From Prunella strophiata (Eukaryota > Chordata > Aves > Passeriformes > Prunellidae): a stretch of 64,000 bases of DNA. The notes under the pieces were generated by a model. That model saw nothing but the letters and a program-made list of their open reading frames with translations, was not told the origin of the DNA and did no database searches. The position numbers were made by a program, and so were the translations under genes. The stretch is taken from the NCBI GenBank assembly GCA_036583965.1, contig JAZBQD010000030.1, forward strand, positions 55,615,551 to 55,679,550, in the 5' to 3' direction. This document shows, in pieces, positions 1 to 12,600 of the stretch; position 1 is the stretch's first letter, and the number at the start of each line of letters is the position of its first letter.

Positions 1-804
1 ACACTTTGAGTGCATTCTACTTCTAAACAAGTATGTTACAATATAAAATATATTACACAGCATACTTTGTATTGATTTCAAAGATCTCTTGCTAAACATT
101 ATTTCATAATTCAATAAAAATAAATTAAACTTGCAGAACACAGTAATAGCAAATACTATGTTAATAATTATTTATACTGTCCAGACAAATTTTTATGCCA
201 TTTCATATGCATGCATCATATACTGCCTTTTGCAAATCAGAGGACATAGTGAGCTTTAAAAGCAGGTTATAGCAAAAGCATTTTCTTCTTTCTCTTATAT
301 ATATGTGCAGAAGGACAGAACAGAGATTTATACTTGCCTTGTTTTTGCCTTTTCATCAGTTTAGTGTTCCTTTCTGATTTTTAGTTTTGACATGTGCATA
401 CATTATAGCTAATCAACTTCTGCATATCACAAAATAAAATGTGGATCAGTATGTATATTAATCATTACAGCCAGCTGAAAGATAGCATTTCAAGAAATAA
501 AAGTATATTATTTGGTACAAGCATAACTAAAAAGCAGGTTCTTGCCATTTATGCACACTCCACTGGTAAGACAGATTATCTTCTTTTTCATGTTTTTACC
601 GTATGGATTTAAATTAAGTTGATTGACTGTGTGCTGAAACTTATGTGTGTTATTTTACCTCCATGCCTAGATGCATTTTGAGTTGGTATCATTTTTTCTT
701 TTTACTGAAGTGTATTTTAACTGAGCTTTTAAAAGCACCCTTAGTTGTTACATGTATTATAAAAATTAATCAAAGTCAAGATAGAGTTTATTCTTTATTT
801 TCAG
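1..804 (+). other. VWA8: VWA8 intron (5' end outside window)
   Basis: AT-rich intron sequence ending in a pyrimidine-rich tract and AG acceptor (TTCTTTATTTTCAG, 791-804). No other exon, repeat or RNA gene recognised. Confidence 0.85.
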
Positions 805-918
805 ACTAATACATGACAGAGAACTGACTCTCTATGATGGCACCAGATTGTTAAGGGAAGATAGATACCAAAACTTAAAAGAAGAATTGCAGCTCTCTGA
901 TGAGAAACTACAGGAGAG
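805..918 (+). CDS. VWA8: VWA8 exon 1 of window (end of AAA module 2)
   Basis: 114 nt. It starts with the last base of a split codon and ends with two bases of an arginine codon (AG|GTAAAG donor). It encodes LIHDRELTLYDGTRLLRED, then RYQNLKEELQLSDEKLQE. This corresponds to the segment of the second AAA module just after Walker B, including the short 'L.DG..L' loop typical of dynein/midasin-type AAA domains, and is nearly identical to human VWA8. The acceptor is TTTTCAG. No in-frame stop. Confidence 0.95.
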
Positions 919-1952
919 GTAAAGTATCAGCTACAACTATAGAATGCAAACAATATTTCAATTTTATAATTTTTTGTCTAATAAAAAAAATGCAAAATGC
1001 TTTTCTGTTAAACTGATTCCTTCTAATTGCTAAGAGAAACCTATTTTAAACATAAGGTTCCTCCTTAGCTCTGTTTCTTTTTGTGGCAAAATTATATCCT
1101 GTTTAGAGTGCTTGAACTAAAAAGAAAACATTCAATAACCTTTAAGAGAAGGACTTAGAAACTGAAAAGAAATTCTAAGTAGGTTCAAAAATAGATATAA
1201 AGCTATATAGTACTTAATTTTGGAACATTTTATTAAAAGTCTTGGAAAATAAAGCTAAATTTAAGTTAAATACTGCTTGTTACTTTCTTTTGCCTCATGA
1301 ACTAGAAAGCTGGTATTTTATTTACAATTAATATGGGGCAGGAAATCCTAAGGATGGGTTGGGACCCATTATGCTTATTCTTTTTGTTCCTTTACTTCCA
1401 CTTGTCTGCTAGAAACATTCCACAGGATAGAAATGTTATGCTGCAGGGTGTGCGTGTGTCCCTGACTTTGAAGAGGCCTGATAGGTTTATTGCAGGGGTG
1501 CATTCATGATATGCCACACGTTTTCTCTCAGTTCTCTTGCTGAATCTGATTTTTTCATTTGGCCTCCGAAGTCCACCCTTTAGGATAGCTTTTCTTTCAC
1601 TTTCTAGTTGTTTCCATATTTCTGGTTCCCTTTTCAATCAAAATACAGTGGGTTTAAAAAAAAATAAGGCAAGAACTACTCCTACAAAACCAACAAAAAA
1701 CTCAAACTTCTTTCTAAGCCTCTTTGTTGCAAATTTTGTCCAGTCTGCAGAGGCAATACACCTAGATGATAATTTCCTGTATTTGTTTTATTTGTGTGAA
1801 GAACTATATATCAGGGAAGTGTTCTGTTTATCAGGGTTTTAAGCACAGACTTTAAAAAGAGCAGCAAAAAAGCTTCAAGGGGCCATCTGGGATGGTATCC
1901 CTACTTTGCATCAGACTTTGTACTATGAAACATATCTGTTGTGCCAGTCTTA

Positions 1953-3409
1953 TCCCTGCTCTGTGTTCATGGTCTTGTCCAACGTGCTTTCAGGCAGAAT
2001 GGCAGTGGCTGTACTGTTTTGCCTAGTACCCTTTAGTTCATTGCCAATAGTACTCCAGAAACCTGGATAGTTCATCACGCATTCATCTTCAGAGCTGCCT
2101 AGTGGATTAAATCTCTCTCACAAGAACAGAGATTTACATCTGGATCCTGCACATCCTTTTATGTTCTAACAATGACTGTTTTGGCAGTGGGCTCCCTTTA
2201 ATCTTCATTATTGTTAGACCATGAAGCACTGTCCAAACTGACTTTTTAGTGGTTGTTCTGCAGACCCTTCTCCTTTGTGTTGCCTGTGTATCTACTTTCC
2301 TTCTTTTCAGCCTTACTGAGTAAACCTTTTGGTTCAGCTGTTCAGTGGTAATTGTGCATTGTTTTGGCTACTTTGAAGGCTCCAAAAGTTGTGGGTTTTT
2401 TGCTTTCCTTGAAGGGCTGTCTGTCTTCCTCGGATCTCAATGTATTGCTTTTACCGCACCACCTTGGTATTTTGTGAATATAATGTTTCTGGAGTTGCTA
2501 AGCTCTTCATTATCTGTTTGATTGACATGTGAGCTTTTCACTCTCTAATCCATAAGCAAAGGGTGCATCTGTTGTACTAGACAAGAATGCATTTCTGATT
2601 TGTACTTGGTCTTAGAAACAAACAGATACCCTATTGTGTAGGCATTCTTATGTCTGAAAGCTCAGTGTGGCCATTTAGCACCATCTTGGATGCAGATGAA
2701 AATTCTTGCTCCTCAATTATCTGAAGTCCATTTTGCTGAGAATTCTCACCTCCTAGGTGAAGTGTTCAATCTGCCCTTGTTTTCTGTATGACTTATTTTA
2801 AAAAGCTAGGTTAAAGTAATGCAAACATGTATATGCTTCTTCGGTTTTAGCTTTGGGCTTCTTTGACATCACTGGACAACTCCTTTATAGAGAGGGTACT
2901 GTTCTCATCAGCCCTTGAGGAAATGAAGGTGTTCCAGGACCTCATCCTGGTTTTATTGACTTTCATATTCTAAAAACATCACTGCCTTTTAACTGACTCC
3001 AGGATGCAATGTCGATAGTTGCTGTTTGATTCCAGGACTGTATTTGTCCTTGCTATTCATCCTTTTCAGCAGTAGTTATCAGTCACTACAAGCTTCACTA
3101 CCTTCCAGTGTTGCAGAATCCAGCAGAATTAATCCATCAAATCATATCTGAGGTACTGACATCTGATTTAATCACAGATTTTAATCCCAACGGTGCTCAC
3201 GATCCCTCCTTTGCCTGCAATATATTGTCTTTGGAGAAGCTACATAGAGTATGTTGTAATATGTATTTATTAGCAGATTGGTTGGGCAAATTCTTACCCA
3301 AATCACAACTGGGAGATGCTTTCCATATTGATGAGAGACATCTCTCTTGCTGCATGCCAATGACTGTTACTAGTGTCCTTAGCTGGATTTCTGAAGATGA
3401 AAGACAGCT
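1953..3409 (-). pseudogene. possible decayed coding sequence, unidentified
   Basis: On the minus strand, several reading runs are longer than expected here. They are 70 codons at 3409-3200, followed after one TGA by about 30 more open codons; 77 codons at 2367-2137 rich in Arg/Lys (it reads RLKRRKVDTQATQRRRVCR); and 55 codons at 2117-1953 (it reads SSEDECVMNYPGFW). They lie in different frames separated by stops, as in an old pseudogene. A further 81-codon minus-strand run at 1637-1392 may belong to the same unit. The + strand of 3108-3422 is also open for 104 codons, so low stop density from local composition is a real alternative. No family recognised; no poly-A tail or target-site duplication identified. 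Confidence 0.25.
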
Positions 3410-5526
3410 TTACTTACCTTGATTTGCTGGATTTGACTAAAGAAATTTCAGTGCAACTGCTTTTTGCCAGGCCTGTGGAATATATGATATCATTCTCAGT
3501 TTTGTTGGGACTGAATCTGTAATGTTTGAGTGACACATTGTCTACCTAATTTTCCAATAAGAGAATATTAATATGTTCCTGCAGTTTTAGTGCCTTTAAT
3601 CTTTAGTACTTTAATAGTCAACATACTCATATGTGTAGTAGAAGAGAAAGAAGAAGAGAATCAAGAGGTTTGCTTGTGTTTTTCTACTAAAGGGATGGTA
3701 TTTCAGATCATGCTGTGATCTTGAGAAATCACATGCCTCTGTGTACAAATGCAAGCAGTATTACAGTAGAGAATGTGAATATGCTTAAACTGTGATGATG
3801 TTATTACAGGTGCTTGATAAAGAGGAAAGTATGGATTGGTTTTCTGATTGTTTTCAGTGTTTGCAGATTAGAGCTTATTATTCATATGTTATATATTTGA
3901 CAACATCAAAGTTTTATTACTTTTGTAGGAGCTAATAAAGTATATTTTGATTTTAAATGAGGTTAATTATTGTCATTGAGTAATATGTTCACTATTATTT
4001 CATTACATTTCTACATCTGTAGAAAAATTTCCATTTTTCTAAGGGCTTCAGGCTGGTGGGTACAATTAGCTCTTTCAGGAGCTCTTTCAGGACAAGTGCA
4101 AGCAGTGCATTGCCTTTGGGACATTTTGGGATACTCCTTGCCCTGCTGAAAACCTTTAAGCTGCAAAGTTACTAGTGGTGGCCACAGAGTCCTTTTTCCT
4201 ATATTCTTTATTACACCAGTTTGGCTGTGAAGTTAAGTTAGCAAATGGTTGCAGAACTCATTTGCTCCTCTGAGGAAACTAAGAATTCATGTTCATGAGT
4301 TTAAGGATAAGAAGAAAACCTGCCCTTGAGAAAGTGACAGATGGTCCTTAAAGAAGGAAATTATAGCTTCTGATAACTTACTCATTTAATGATTGCATGA
4401 TTCATTTCCCTGAACAAGTTCAGAGAGTAAAAGAAAGTGTGTCCAAGGAGTGTGCAAATGCAAGACTTCTGCATAGAATTTCTTCTGTAATCATCCATTA
4501 CTTCACCCAGACAGATACTGTAAAGGTAGCACACAGTCTTTACAAATCAAGCAGTGAATTGTTTCTTTGTCTCAGGATGCAGTATATAACCTGTTTGTGT
4601 GGGTATACCCCTCAGCACACATAGATGCTAAGTTCTTGGGGTGGTGAGCAGAAAGGCTACTATTATAGCAAAATCTAGGAGTAGGATACATAATAGGATA
4701 GTTCAAAAACTAAAAGAAGTTTCTTATAATGCATGGGTGGTTTAATGCCTTGCAGACAGTGGATTCTTTTCTGTGTGGTTAGGTTGAAAGAGAATGCACA
4801 GTAGATGAGATAAATGTGTGTAATTGTGGCAGGAGAGTAAATTTAACAAGCAATAGAATTTTTAAATGCTTACATTTTTTAGCTTTTACTTCATTTATTG
4901 TTTAGGGGTTTGGCTTTTTTACAGTTTAGTGAATTTTAAGATAAAGGCATCTGTTAATGTTAGACTGTGGTGAAATTTAAAAGAAACAAGAAGCAAGAAA
5001 ATAACAATAGGTCATTTTGGTTCTAGAGGTTAGAATAATTCCCAACTTACAAAATTTGATAGAAAATGAGATTTATTAAATCATGTTACAGGAAGAAATA
5101 ATCAAAAATAGTTTGGTCCTACAAAAAGTGGCATTAGAAATGCAGTTCTGCATTTTATTTTTGTTCTATTTTTTTTTGAGAAGCTTCAATTGCTCAGAAT
5201 CATAGTCAATAAGAAGACAATCTTTCCCAAAATCACCCCTGATCAATGTGTGTGATTTTCTTTGTAAGAGCAATGGTGGTAATCCTTGGCTGAAAAATTA
5301 AAGTGATGTCAAAAGAAGGATACTCATCTTATTAGGAGAGTGCCTTGCTGCCTGTATTGTCAGTAAATGTTTAGTTGAGAGAAGGACAGACTCTTTGCAT
5401 GAATCAGTTAACATCAAATCTTCCCACCATGTTTGAGGCTCATTAATTTAAAAGATGCCAAGTTGTTAACAAGATACACTTACTTCATCTTCATCTGTAA
5501 AACCCACAAGATTTCTTGTCATGTCA

Positions 5527-6650
5527 AAGATTTCTTTTCTGTGAAGCACAGCTCCATGTAGGAGCTCTCCATATTGTATTCTTTTTGAGACTTAATCTGT
5601 TATGTGATAGAACAACTTTGAAGCTCTTCAATTGTGCTGATGGAAGACGGGAATTTACTGCAGTACTGAGTCATTTATGGTGTTTGTTTAATAATACACT
5701 TAGCCTGGTATTTTCAGCATTGCAAACATCACTCCAAACAATAGGCTTTTGAAATAGCCAAATAGTTTTTTTCATGTTTGCAACCTGGAAACCTACAGCA
5801 GTGATGTTGTCCAAGTCTAGGGATTACGTCAGTGAATTGAACTGATATCACCGAATTAGCTTGCCCTGACTTTGCATCTCCTCTCCTCCCACTTCTTTCT
5901 GTGCCCTTCCTGGCTGTCCCCACCAAGCACTTTGAGGACAGTGATTAGGAGGTGATACAAAAGAAATATGATTCCTTCACCTGAAAAGTTGACTCCTTCT
6001 TGTGTTCTCTTATGGTGTTGCAGAAGGGACAGAATTTGATGGATGTCTGGAGGAGAGTTGCATTTTTTCTTAGTAATGTTAGGGAAAGTAAGTCTGAAAG
6101 TATATGTATTAATCCTATCTAGGAAATGTTTTCTTCTATAATAAAGTTGGCTAATGTTCCCTGACCTTCTTTTATGCTTAGTGACAGTGACATTCCCATT
6201 GGTTCCTCTTTCATGTGATGTTTTTGGACATGTATTTCTATTTTTATCAATCAGGGAGTAGCTTCTAGGCTTATGACTTTCAGCTGAGAATAACTCATAC
6301 CACCGCCTTTGTTTGCTTTGATACAGGAGACTGCTGTAATTGCCCTCTTGTATCACAGGTTTATTGTTGTGATGTACAGATGAGCCAACTGTAGGTTGCA
6401 GGAGGTTTGCCAATTTATGTCTTCAGTAATTTGTATGAGAAATGACACGGTAACAGCAATATAAACTGCCTAATCGAATTTCACTTGCTTTTTCCAAATG
6501 AACATCCTCTACTTTTAGTAGGAGTACTGTAACATTAGTTGATGAAAACAAGCCCATCTTGCACAAAATTTGACTGGCTTTTGTACCTGATGTGTTACTC
6601 CATTGTTTCTGCTGCTTCTGGAGATCATCTCCGTTGATCAAAGTATGGTG
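5527..6650 (-). pseudogene. possible decayed retrocopy: two long minus-strand runs with few stops
   Basis: One minus-strand frame is open from 6650 to 5859 (264 codons) except for a single TGA at 6425-6423. In the next stretch another minus frame is open from 5823 to 5527 (99 codons) except for one TGA at 5673-5671. Together this is about 1.1 kb of nearly uninterrupted reading with one frame change, inside an intron and antisense to VWA8. For this base composition roughly one stop per 15-16 codons is expected. The inferred product is basic and Ser/Asn-rich with no motif I recognise; there is no ATG at the natural start of the run. It could be a degraded processed pseudogene, a fossil mobile-element gene, or chance. 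Confidence 0.35.
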
Positions 6651-8023
6651 CTAATAACACCAAGGTTACAGGTCTGATCTCTGTATGGGTCATTCACTTA
6701 AGAGCTGGACTTGATTGTCTTTCTGGGTTGCTTTCAGCTCAAACTATTCATTGATGCTGTGTGATGCTGTGATCTTGCAGGTGTGCTGATTAATGAGTAC
6801 CAATGAGTGCCCAGTCAGAGGAGGTGAAAAATATTACAGAGATAAGGGATTCAAAAGATGTGAAGATGGCAAAGAGCAAAATCCAAGGCAGCAGTCTTTT
6901 AGTGCCCTAACATACACATGTAAAAGTTGTATATTTACATTTGTGTTGCGAATTCCCATTATCTTCAGTGGAGTCAAGACTGTTAGTTACCAAATCCTCA
7001 AGTGAGAACTGCAAAACACTGACTTAGGCTAGGAGGTCAGTCCCATAAAGATTTTAAAAACAATAACAATAAAAGTACCTTTTACAGCTGGGAACAGTGC
7101 GTGTTTTTTCACAGGAAGCTGTGGAGGCAGATAGGATGAAGAAGGGAAGTTCAGAACGGTATTAGAAAAAAATTTTGGGCAAAGAAAAACTAAAGCAAAT
7201 AAAATTCTGTCTTATGATGCCTTTGAAGATATGGTTGGGGGGTGCTGAAAGAATATGAGAGGGGCAGACTACTGGTTGTGGCTAGACTTTTGTGCTTGGT
7301 TGATTTAAGGAGCCAGGACAGCAATTCTGAAGTTCTTGTAAATCTTAATCTCCCACTGTAGAGACCTGTCTTCTCATGCTGACTCTAAAATGAGCCAGGG
7401 GTGAAGCAACTGGTTTGGTCCTTGAAACATAACTTTCAGGAGTATTATGAAGTTAAACATATCAATCCAAGGACCACAAAGAGCATCTGTAAGGGAATGT
7501 TCCTAAACTGTTACTAACTTCAGCTGTTCACAGTACCTAGGCAAATCTCTACAGTGTCATCCTTTCTGTCAGTCTAATTCAGTAAAAGAAGTTACTCATT
7601 ACTGCAGCTCTGGTAGGTCTTCTTTTGTCCCTGAGTTGCCTGTGAGACACCCTGTTCTAGGTAAAGCACTTGTAAAAGTCCATGAAATTAGTGAGATGTG
7701 CCCAGTTTCGGACACAAAGCACAGTAGACTGTGGCTTAGTTGGTGATATTTGTCCATTTTGAGGCATGCAGGTCCTGTTGCAAATGAAGAGACTTGGGTA
7801 GACTTCTGAGCATAAAAAAGCATGTAAATTTAAAAAATTTCAAGTTCGCTTTAGGCAGCCTGTGTCTTTTTAAAAAAATAAAGTTGCATTGCAAATGATC
7901 TGGATATACTGATATGATATGTTTCAGTATAATAATTTATCTTCTTCTCATCTATTGTAAAAATTAAATCTGATATTTATTCCTTAAGCCAGGTAAAGCA
8001 TTTTTAAACTCTTTTTTTTGCAG

Positions 8024-8192
8024 GTCTATCTTTCCTATCCATCCTTCTTTCAGAATAGTGGTCTTAGCAGAACCTCCTGTCATTGGAAGTAGTACCCAAC
8101 AATGGCTGGGACCAGAGTTTTTGACACTGTTTCTTTTTCATAATGTTCGATCTTTAAGCAAGAGCGAAGAAATTGAAGTTATTAAACAAATG
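8024..8192 (+). CDS. VWA8: VWA8 exon 2 of window (AAA module 2, sensor-1 region)
   Basis: 169 nt, completing the split arginine codon and ending at a codon boundary (AAATG|GTAAGT). It encodes SIFPIHPSFRIVVLAEPPVI, then GSSTQQWLGPEFLTLFLFHN. The 'HPSFRI..LAEPP' strand corresponds to the beta-4/sensor-1 part of the second AAA module; the same pattern recurs in exon 11 as 'HPDFRMIVLANRP' of module 3, which supports duplicated modules. Acceptor is a strong T-tract plus GCAG. Confidence 0.96.
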
Positions 8193-8480
8193 GTAAGTAC
8201 ATTCAGTACTTTAGGCACTTACTGGCTTACTGAGCAGAATTATTTGCTACATATAAAATATATTGCTATTTCAGTGTAGCATGAAGGAACTGATTTTCAA
8301 AGCTTATCAGAGTAACATACCTGCTTATCTTTTAATGGCATAATTCTTACTTTAATATCAAATGCTGCTGTAATAAAGAGTACTCTTTGTCATAAAGCAA
8401 CTGTGGTGACTCTGTGGTTATTGCATATGTGGAACTTGGATATCTTGCAGTAAGATTAATACTGTTTTTCTTTCAACCAG
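8193..8480 (+). other. VWA8: VWA8 intron, 288 bp
   Basis: Shortest intron here. GTAAGT donor, TTTCTTTCAACCAG acceptor. Nothing else seen. Confidence 0.9.
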
Positions 8481-8558
8481 ATTCCAAATGTCCCCAGTGT
8501 TGCTGTGGAAAAGTTGTTGTCAGTAACACACAAGCTTCGGGAGACAAATGATGCCACC
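8481..8558 (+). CDS. VWA8: VWA8 exon 3 of window (AAA module 2, helical lid)
   Basis: 78 nt, exactly 26 codons in phase 0, encoding IPNVPSVAVEKLLSVTHKLR then ETNDAT. Human VWA8 has PNVPQEALDKLLSFTHKLRE here, so this is an alpha-helical segment after the second AAA core. Acceptor CAACCAG and donor GTGAGC are both good. Confidence 0.94.
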
Positions 8559-11525
8559 GTGAGCCATTTTTCTTCTTCTTTTCTCTTTGAATTTACTATC
8601 TCCTACTGTGACATTCTTAACAAAGGCTGGGTGAAATGTGCTAAGCTATAGTGTTATTTTAAAGGCTGCCTGATTGGCAGCCCCAGAAAGCTATTGCTGG
8701 CAATTACTGTGCTGCATACTATAAACTTCTTTGATTTATGATGTATGTATTTGGAATTTCCATAAGATTCAGGAATTTGCACAAATCCCAGAGAATCAAA
8801 AACAGAACACAGTGAGTTTAGGGTATGTGGCTTACAGTGAAACATGCTGAGGTGCCTTTTGAATGTATGGATATAATCTACATGTTTAGGTATTTTATGA
8901 TTACTTTACTTTAGTAATTGGAAAATTGATAGCTGAAGTTATTGGGGCTTTTTGGGCAATAGGAGCTATGTAGTCATTATAAAATGACAACAGGCAGCAG
9001 CAGAGATTCAGAAAATAGAATGCTGCAGAACTTCTGGCTGCATTGCTGCTATAGGCTGTTCTATTAGAGAAGTAATGTCAGGAAAAATAAGTTCTGCTGA
9101 CAAATACCACAGAATTCTTTAAAAATACAGTTAAATCATGGTGAAAAGAAAAAGAAATTATTGCTATGGCAGCTAAAACACAGCATGCCTTTGATGTAAG
9201 TAAAATGTAAAACATTTTTAGTGGAATCCAGCAGTACCAGCTTAACTGGTACTTTAAAAATATAATTCAGTTGTCCTTTGTTTTTCCTATTTTAACATTG
9301 ATAATAGTTTTTATAGTTTTACTATTTAAAGAGCTGAGAGAGGCTGTTATGTTCTTTTGAGCTTAAAAAAGTAAGTAAAAAATTGACTTTTAGGTACACT
9401 GTCGGGACACTTGTTATAATCATCAGTTGAGCTTTCTATATCTAATGTATAAATGTATCAGTTTTGACATACTTGGAGACAAAGCATGCCTGAATAGAGC
9501 ATCACAAAAATCTCTCCCAAATATGTGGATATCTGTAGAATTGTGAAATATCTAAATTAATTGTCTGATGCTGAATGAGAAGTGAGTCACAGTATGGTTG
9601 AGAGAGGATTCTTGTAGATCAGCAGTAACATGAGACATGTTGGGAATAGCACACCTGTGCAGAGAGATGAAATCTGTGCCTGATGTACATTAGACTATTT
9701 ATAGCCTTATTGTAAGTAAATAAGTAAATAAGTCCCTGCCAGAGATTATGCTGAAATATTAACCATTGTTTAAAGTGGTTTTGTTAACAATAGAATACCT
9801 GTAGACTGTTCACTCTGTGGGCGTTGTCCGCATCATTGTAATTGTTTGCTTGATTTACAATAGAATCTGGAGGCCACAATCAAGATCCTGTTACATTAGA
9901 TGCCTCATAGATGCATATTAAAAAAATTGCCACTAACACAATTTTATGTTTGCAGTTGTTCAATATAAAAAAACCCAAACAGGTAGTAGAGGAGGAAATT
10001 TTGTTGACAATACTTTCAACTACCAGTTGGTAATACTCAGAAGATGTGATGCAACTTTTCCTCAATGGTCCTATCCTCTATGGATAGTAAGGATAGAACA
10101 TTTACCCTTGCCCTTGCTTCAGGCATGGCTGAGTAGTTCTTTAAGTAACTCATGAAATGCCATCATTTACATCGCAGTGTACACAGTGCTTGCTTGTAAA
10201 CTATGGTTGTTCAGAAGATGCTTCACAATCTTCTGTCAGTGAAAGCAGGAGGAACAGGAGTGGTAATCTTTGCAGTTAGCCCAATCTAAATAATTCTTGC
10301 TCATTGCTCAGAGGTATGCTGAAAAGTATTTTTCTTTCCTTTCTCATAATTTGAGAAAAGTTTTGAAGGTTTGTGTGATTTCATAGAACTAACTTCTTTT
10401 TTTTTAATTTAAATGCCTTTTTGTCACAACTGCTGTTTTTCAGGAGAAGAAATTGGTGTTAAGATATTTCTAATGCTTAAAAATTAATTAAGGGGAAAGA
10501 AGGCTCTGAATTTTATTAAGTGTTGGTTTTCTCTATTTTTTCCCCTAGATTTCAAATGTCAAGATTCTTTTTTTCCTAGTTGAAACAGCATCATATATTA
10601 AGACAATTTTAATGCAGTTAGAAGTTTTATATAAACTTGTGTAAACCCAAGCAAAACATTTTGAAATTACCTAATTAAAATATTTCACTTGACCCAGGCA
10701 AAACATGGCGTGACTTATCAGATCACACTCATTGTTGTGTGTTTCCTGCTAAAATAAGGAACCTATTTGTATTAGATACCTTCATCCGGTAGATATAATT
10801 ATAGAATGATTTTTTTTCCTCAGTCTTTGGATCCTTCTTTAAGTACATGGTTGCTTGTTTTGTGGTGCTGTTTGGTTTTTTAAATTTTGATGTGTTTTGT
10901 TTGAGGTCTGCTTTCCCAAGCATTGAATAATTTCTGTAAATCTTTGCTGAATCATGTCCAGGTTTTAGCATTTCTTTTAACATGTGGACAACAGCAAAGG
11001 ACACAGTGTTCCAGTAATGGCCCGCCCAGAAGGCGTGTGCAGAGGTGATACAATCTCCTTACTGCTGCCCAGTGTTGTCTTGTTTATATATCTTAAGAAT
11101 CCTGCCAGGCCTTTTTGCCAGAGCATTACATGTGTAAGCTCATATTTAGTTTGTGAAAAGCAGATGATTTTTTAGCACATTGATCCTTTCACAGTAGCTA
11201 ACCTGCTTTTTATTGCTGATATTAATGTTAGGGTTTATATTGCACATAAAATTCAGTTCAGCAGCACATTTTTCTTCCTGTTGCTTATCAAGTGATATTT
11301 TAAGACTAATCTTTTGGTGACATAATGCAGTGACTTACTGCAAAAAATACAGAATTACAAGCTTGCCTATTAAAGTGCACAAGTTGCTGTAGAAGGCACA
11401 AAGCATCTAGTGAATCAGGAGAAAAGTTGAAATTATTCCTCTTGGATTGTGTTTTTCTCCTGACTTGTTCACTCTAAATCCCTCCCATGGATTAAATAAT
11501 TAAACTACCCTGTATCTTTTGACAG
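8559..11525 (+). other. VWA8: VWA8 intron, 3.0 kb
   Basis: Contains a small perfect hairpin at 8664-8682 and a (TAAGTAAA) microsatellite near 9711-9732. No CR1, LTR or RNA gene recognised; otherwise unremarkable AT-rich sequence. Confidence 0.85.
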
Positions 11526-11641
11526 GCGCAGTCACTGGCCTCGTTTTTATCTACTCGACAACTGTTGCGAATTTGCCGTCGGCTGTCACAGCATCCAGAT
11601 GAAAGCCTTTATGATGCTGTTAATAAAGCCTGCCTTTCCAG
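11526..11641 (+). CDS. VWA8: VWA8 exon 4 of window (AAA module 2, sensor-2/helical region)
   Basis: 116 nt: 38 codons plus two bases of the next arginine (AG|GTAGAA). It encodes AQSLASFLSTRQLLRICRRL then SQHPDESLYDAVNKACLS. The 'LSTRQLLRI.RRL' helix is the counterpart of 'YSTREVVNIVKHL' in module 3 (exon 12) and is the expected sensor-2 helix of dynein-like AAA modules. Confidence 0.95.
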
Positions 11642-12600
11642 GTAGAACTGCTAGTTTTGGTGGAAGAGCTTCTTGGTCAGTTGCTGACATGCAAGATAGC
11701 TTTTAATGTGTTTTAGTGAATAATGCAATTGCTATCTTGCTCCTTGAAGTTGGTCATTCCTTTAAAAATATTTCCATGGTATTCTCAAACCTGGAAGGTA
11801 GTAGACAGGAGTTGGTACACTTTTCCCAGTCTTTATGAAGATATGTCATTACATTATATAATTTAGCTCACCATTGTCAGCATTGCTTCACTGTCTAAAA
11901 GAGCCATGCTTCACTCAAAACAGAGCCATATTAATGTCTAGTTTGATTTATGTTTCATGGACAGTTGGTTTCAGTTCTAAAAGCTATATCTAGAAGAGTT
12001 ATGAGGGTTTGGTTTGCTTTAGGGATTTTGTTTGTGGGTTTTGGTTTGTTCGGGCTCTTGTGATTTGGGGATTTTTTGAGTTTTTTTCCTCTTTTCAAAA
12101 GAAAGCAAGTTGTTATTATCAAAAAGTTTGGAAAACTGAAAGGATCTTGTTCTAGACACCTCAGAGCTTACTCTTTCTCTCTGGAACCTGAGATCCAAGT
12201 GAATTGAGTAATGAGAAAAGGTATTTCCGAAAAAACAGTTTCTGTTGTGGCTCTTACTTGCAATGGAATGAGCATATTACATGCCTCCAGTTCTAAGCCA
12301 CCCTATATTACAACCCTATTGCAATATTTCACAACACTGAAACCTTTTAAAAAGAGTGCACTGCCACAAGTGTAGTTCATTGCCTATGAAAGAAGCTCAA
12401 TTCCTCTCCTTGGGGATAGGTGAAATGTGGAAGGCTTTTTTGTGCAAGGAATAGACATTCAGGGTTTGGAGGTGCAAGTGAATCTTCATTTTAGATTACA
12501 GATTATATTAGATTTAGATTTTTAGATTACAGAAAGTACTAAAATCTTTAAAAAGAAAAACCCTTAAAATAAAACCTCCCTATTATTGTCCTTCTTTTAG
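11642..12600 (+). other. VWA8: VWA8 intron, 959 bp
   Basis: Holds a G/T-rich stretch at 12003-12080 with several GGG runs on the sense strand, and a short degenerate TTAGATT repeat at 12494-12532 just upstream of the acceptor (CCTTCTTTTAG). Confidence 0.88.

Larger units (their letters stand above)
919..8023 (+). other. VWA8: VWA8 intron, 7.1 kb
   Basis: Canonical GTAAAG donor and TTTTTTTTGCAG acceptor. It holds no recognised CR1 or LTR. Its notable content is a set of long minus-strand open runs between about 1.4 and 6.7 kb, listed separately as a possible decayed retrocopy. A 13-bp tandem duplication (AGCTCTTTCAGG-like) lies near 4070. The rest is ordinary AT-rich intron. Confidence 0.85.

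Noticed and set aside
3794..3850. Possible C/D box snoRNA (GTGATGA ... CTGA)
   Set aside because: Terminal stem is weak, there is no internal D'/C' pair, and such short boxes occur by chance.
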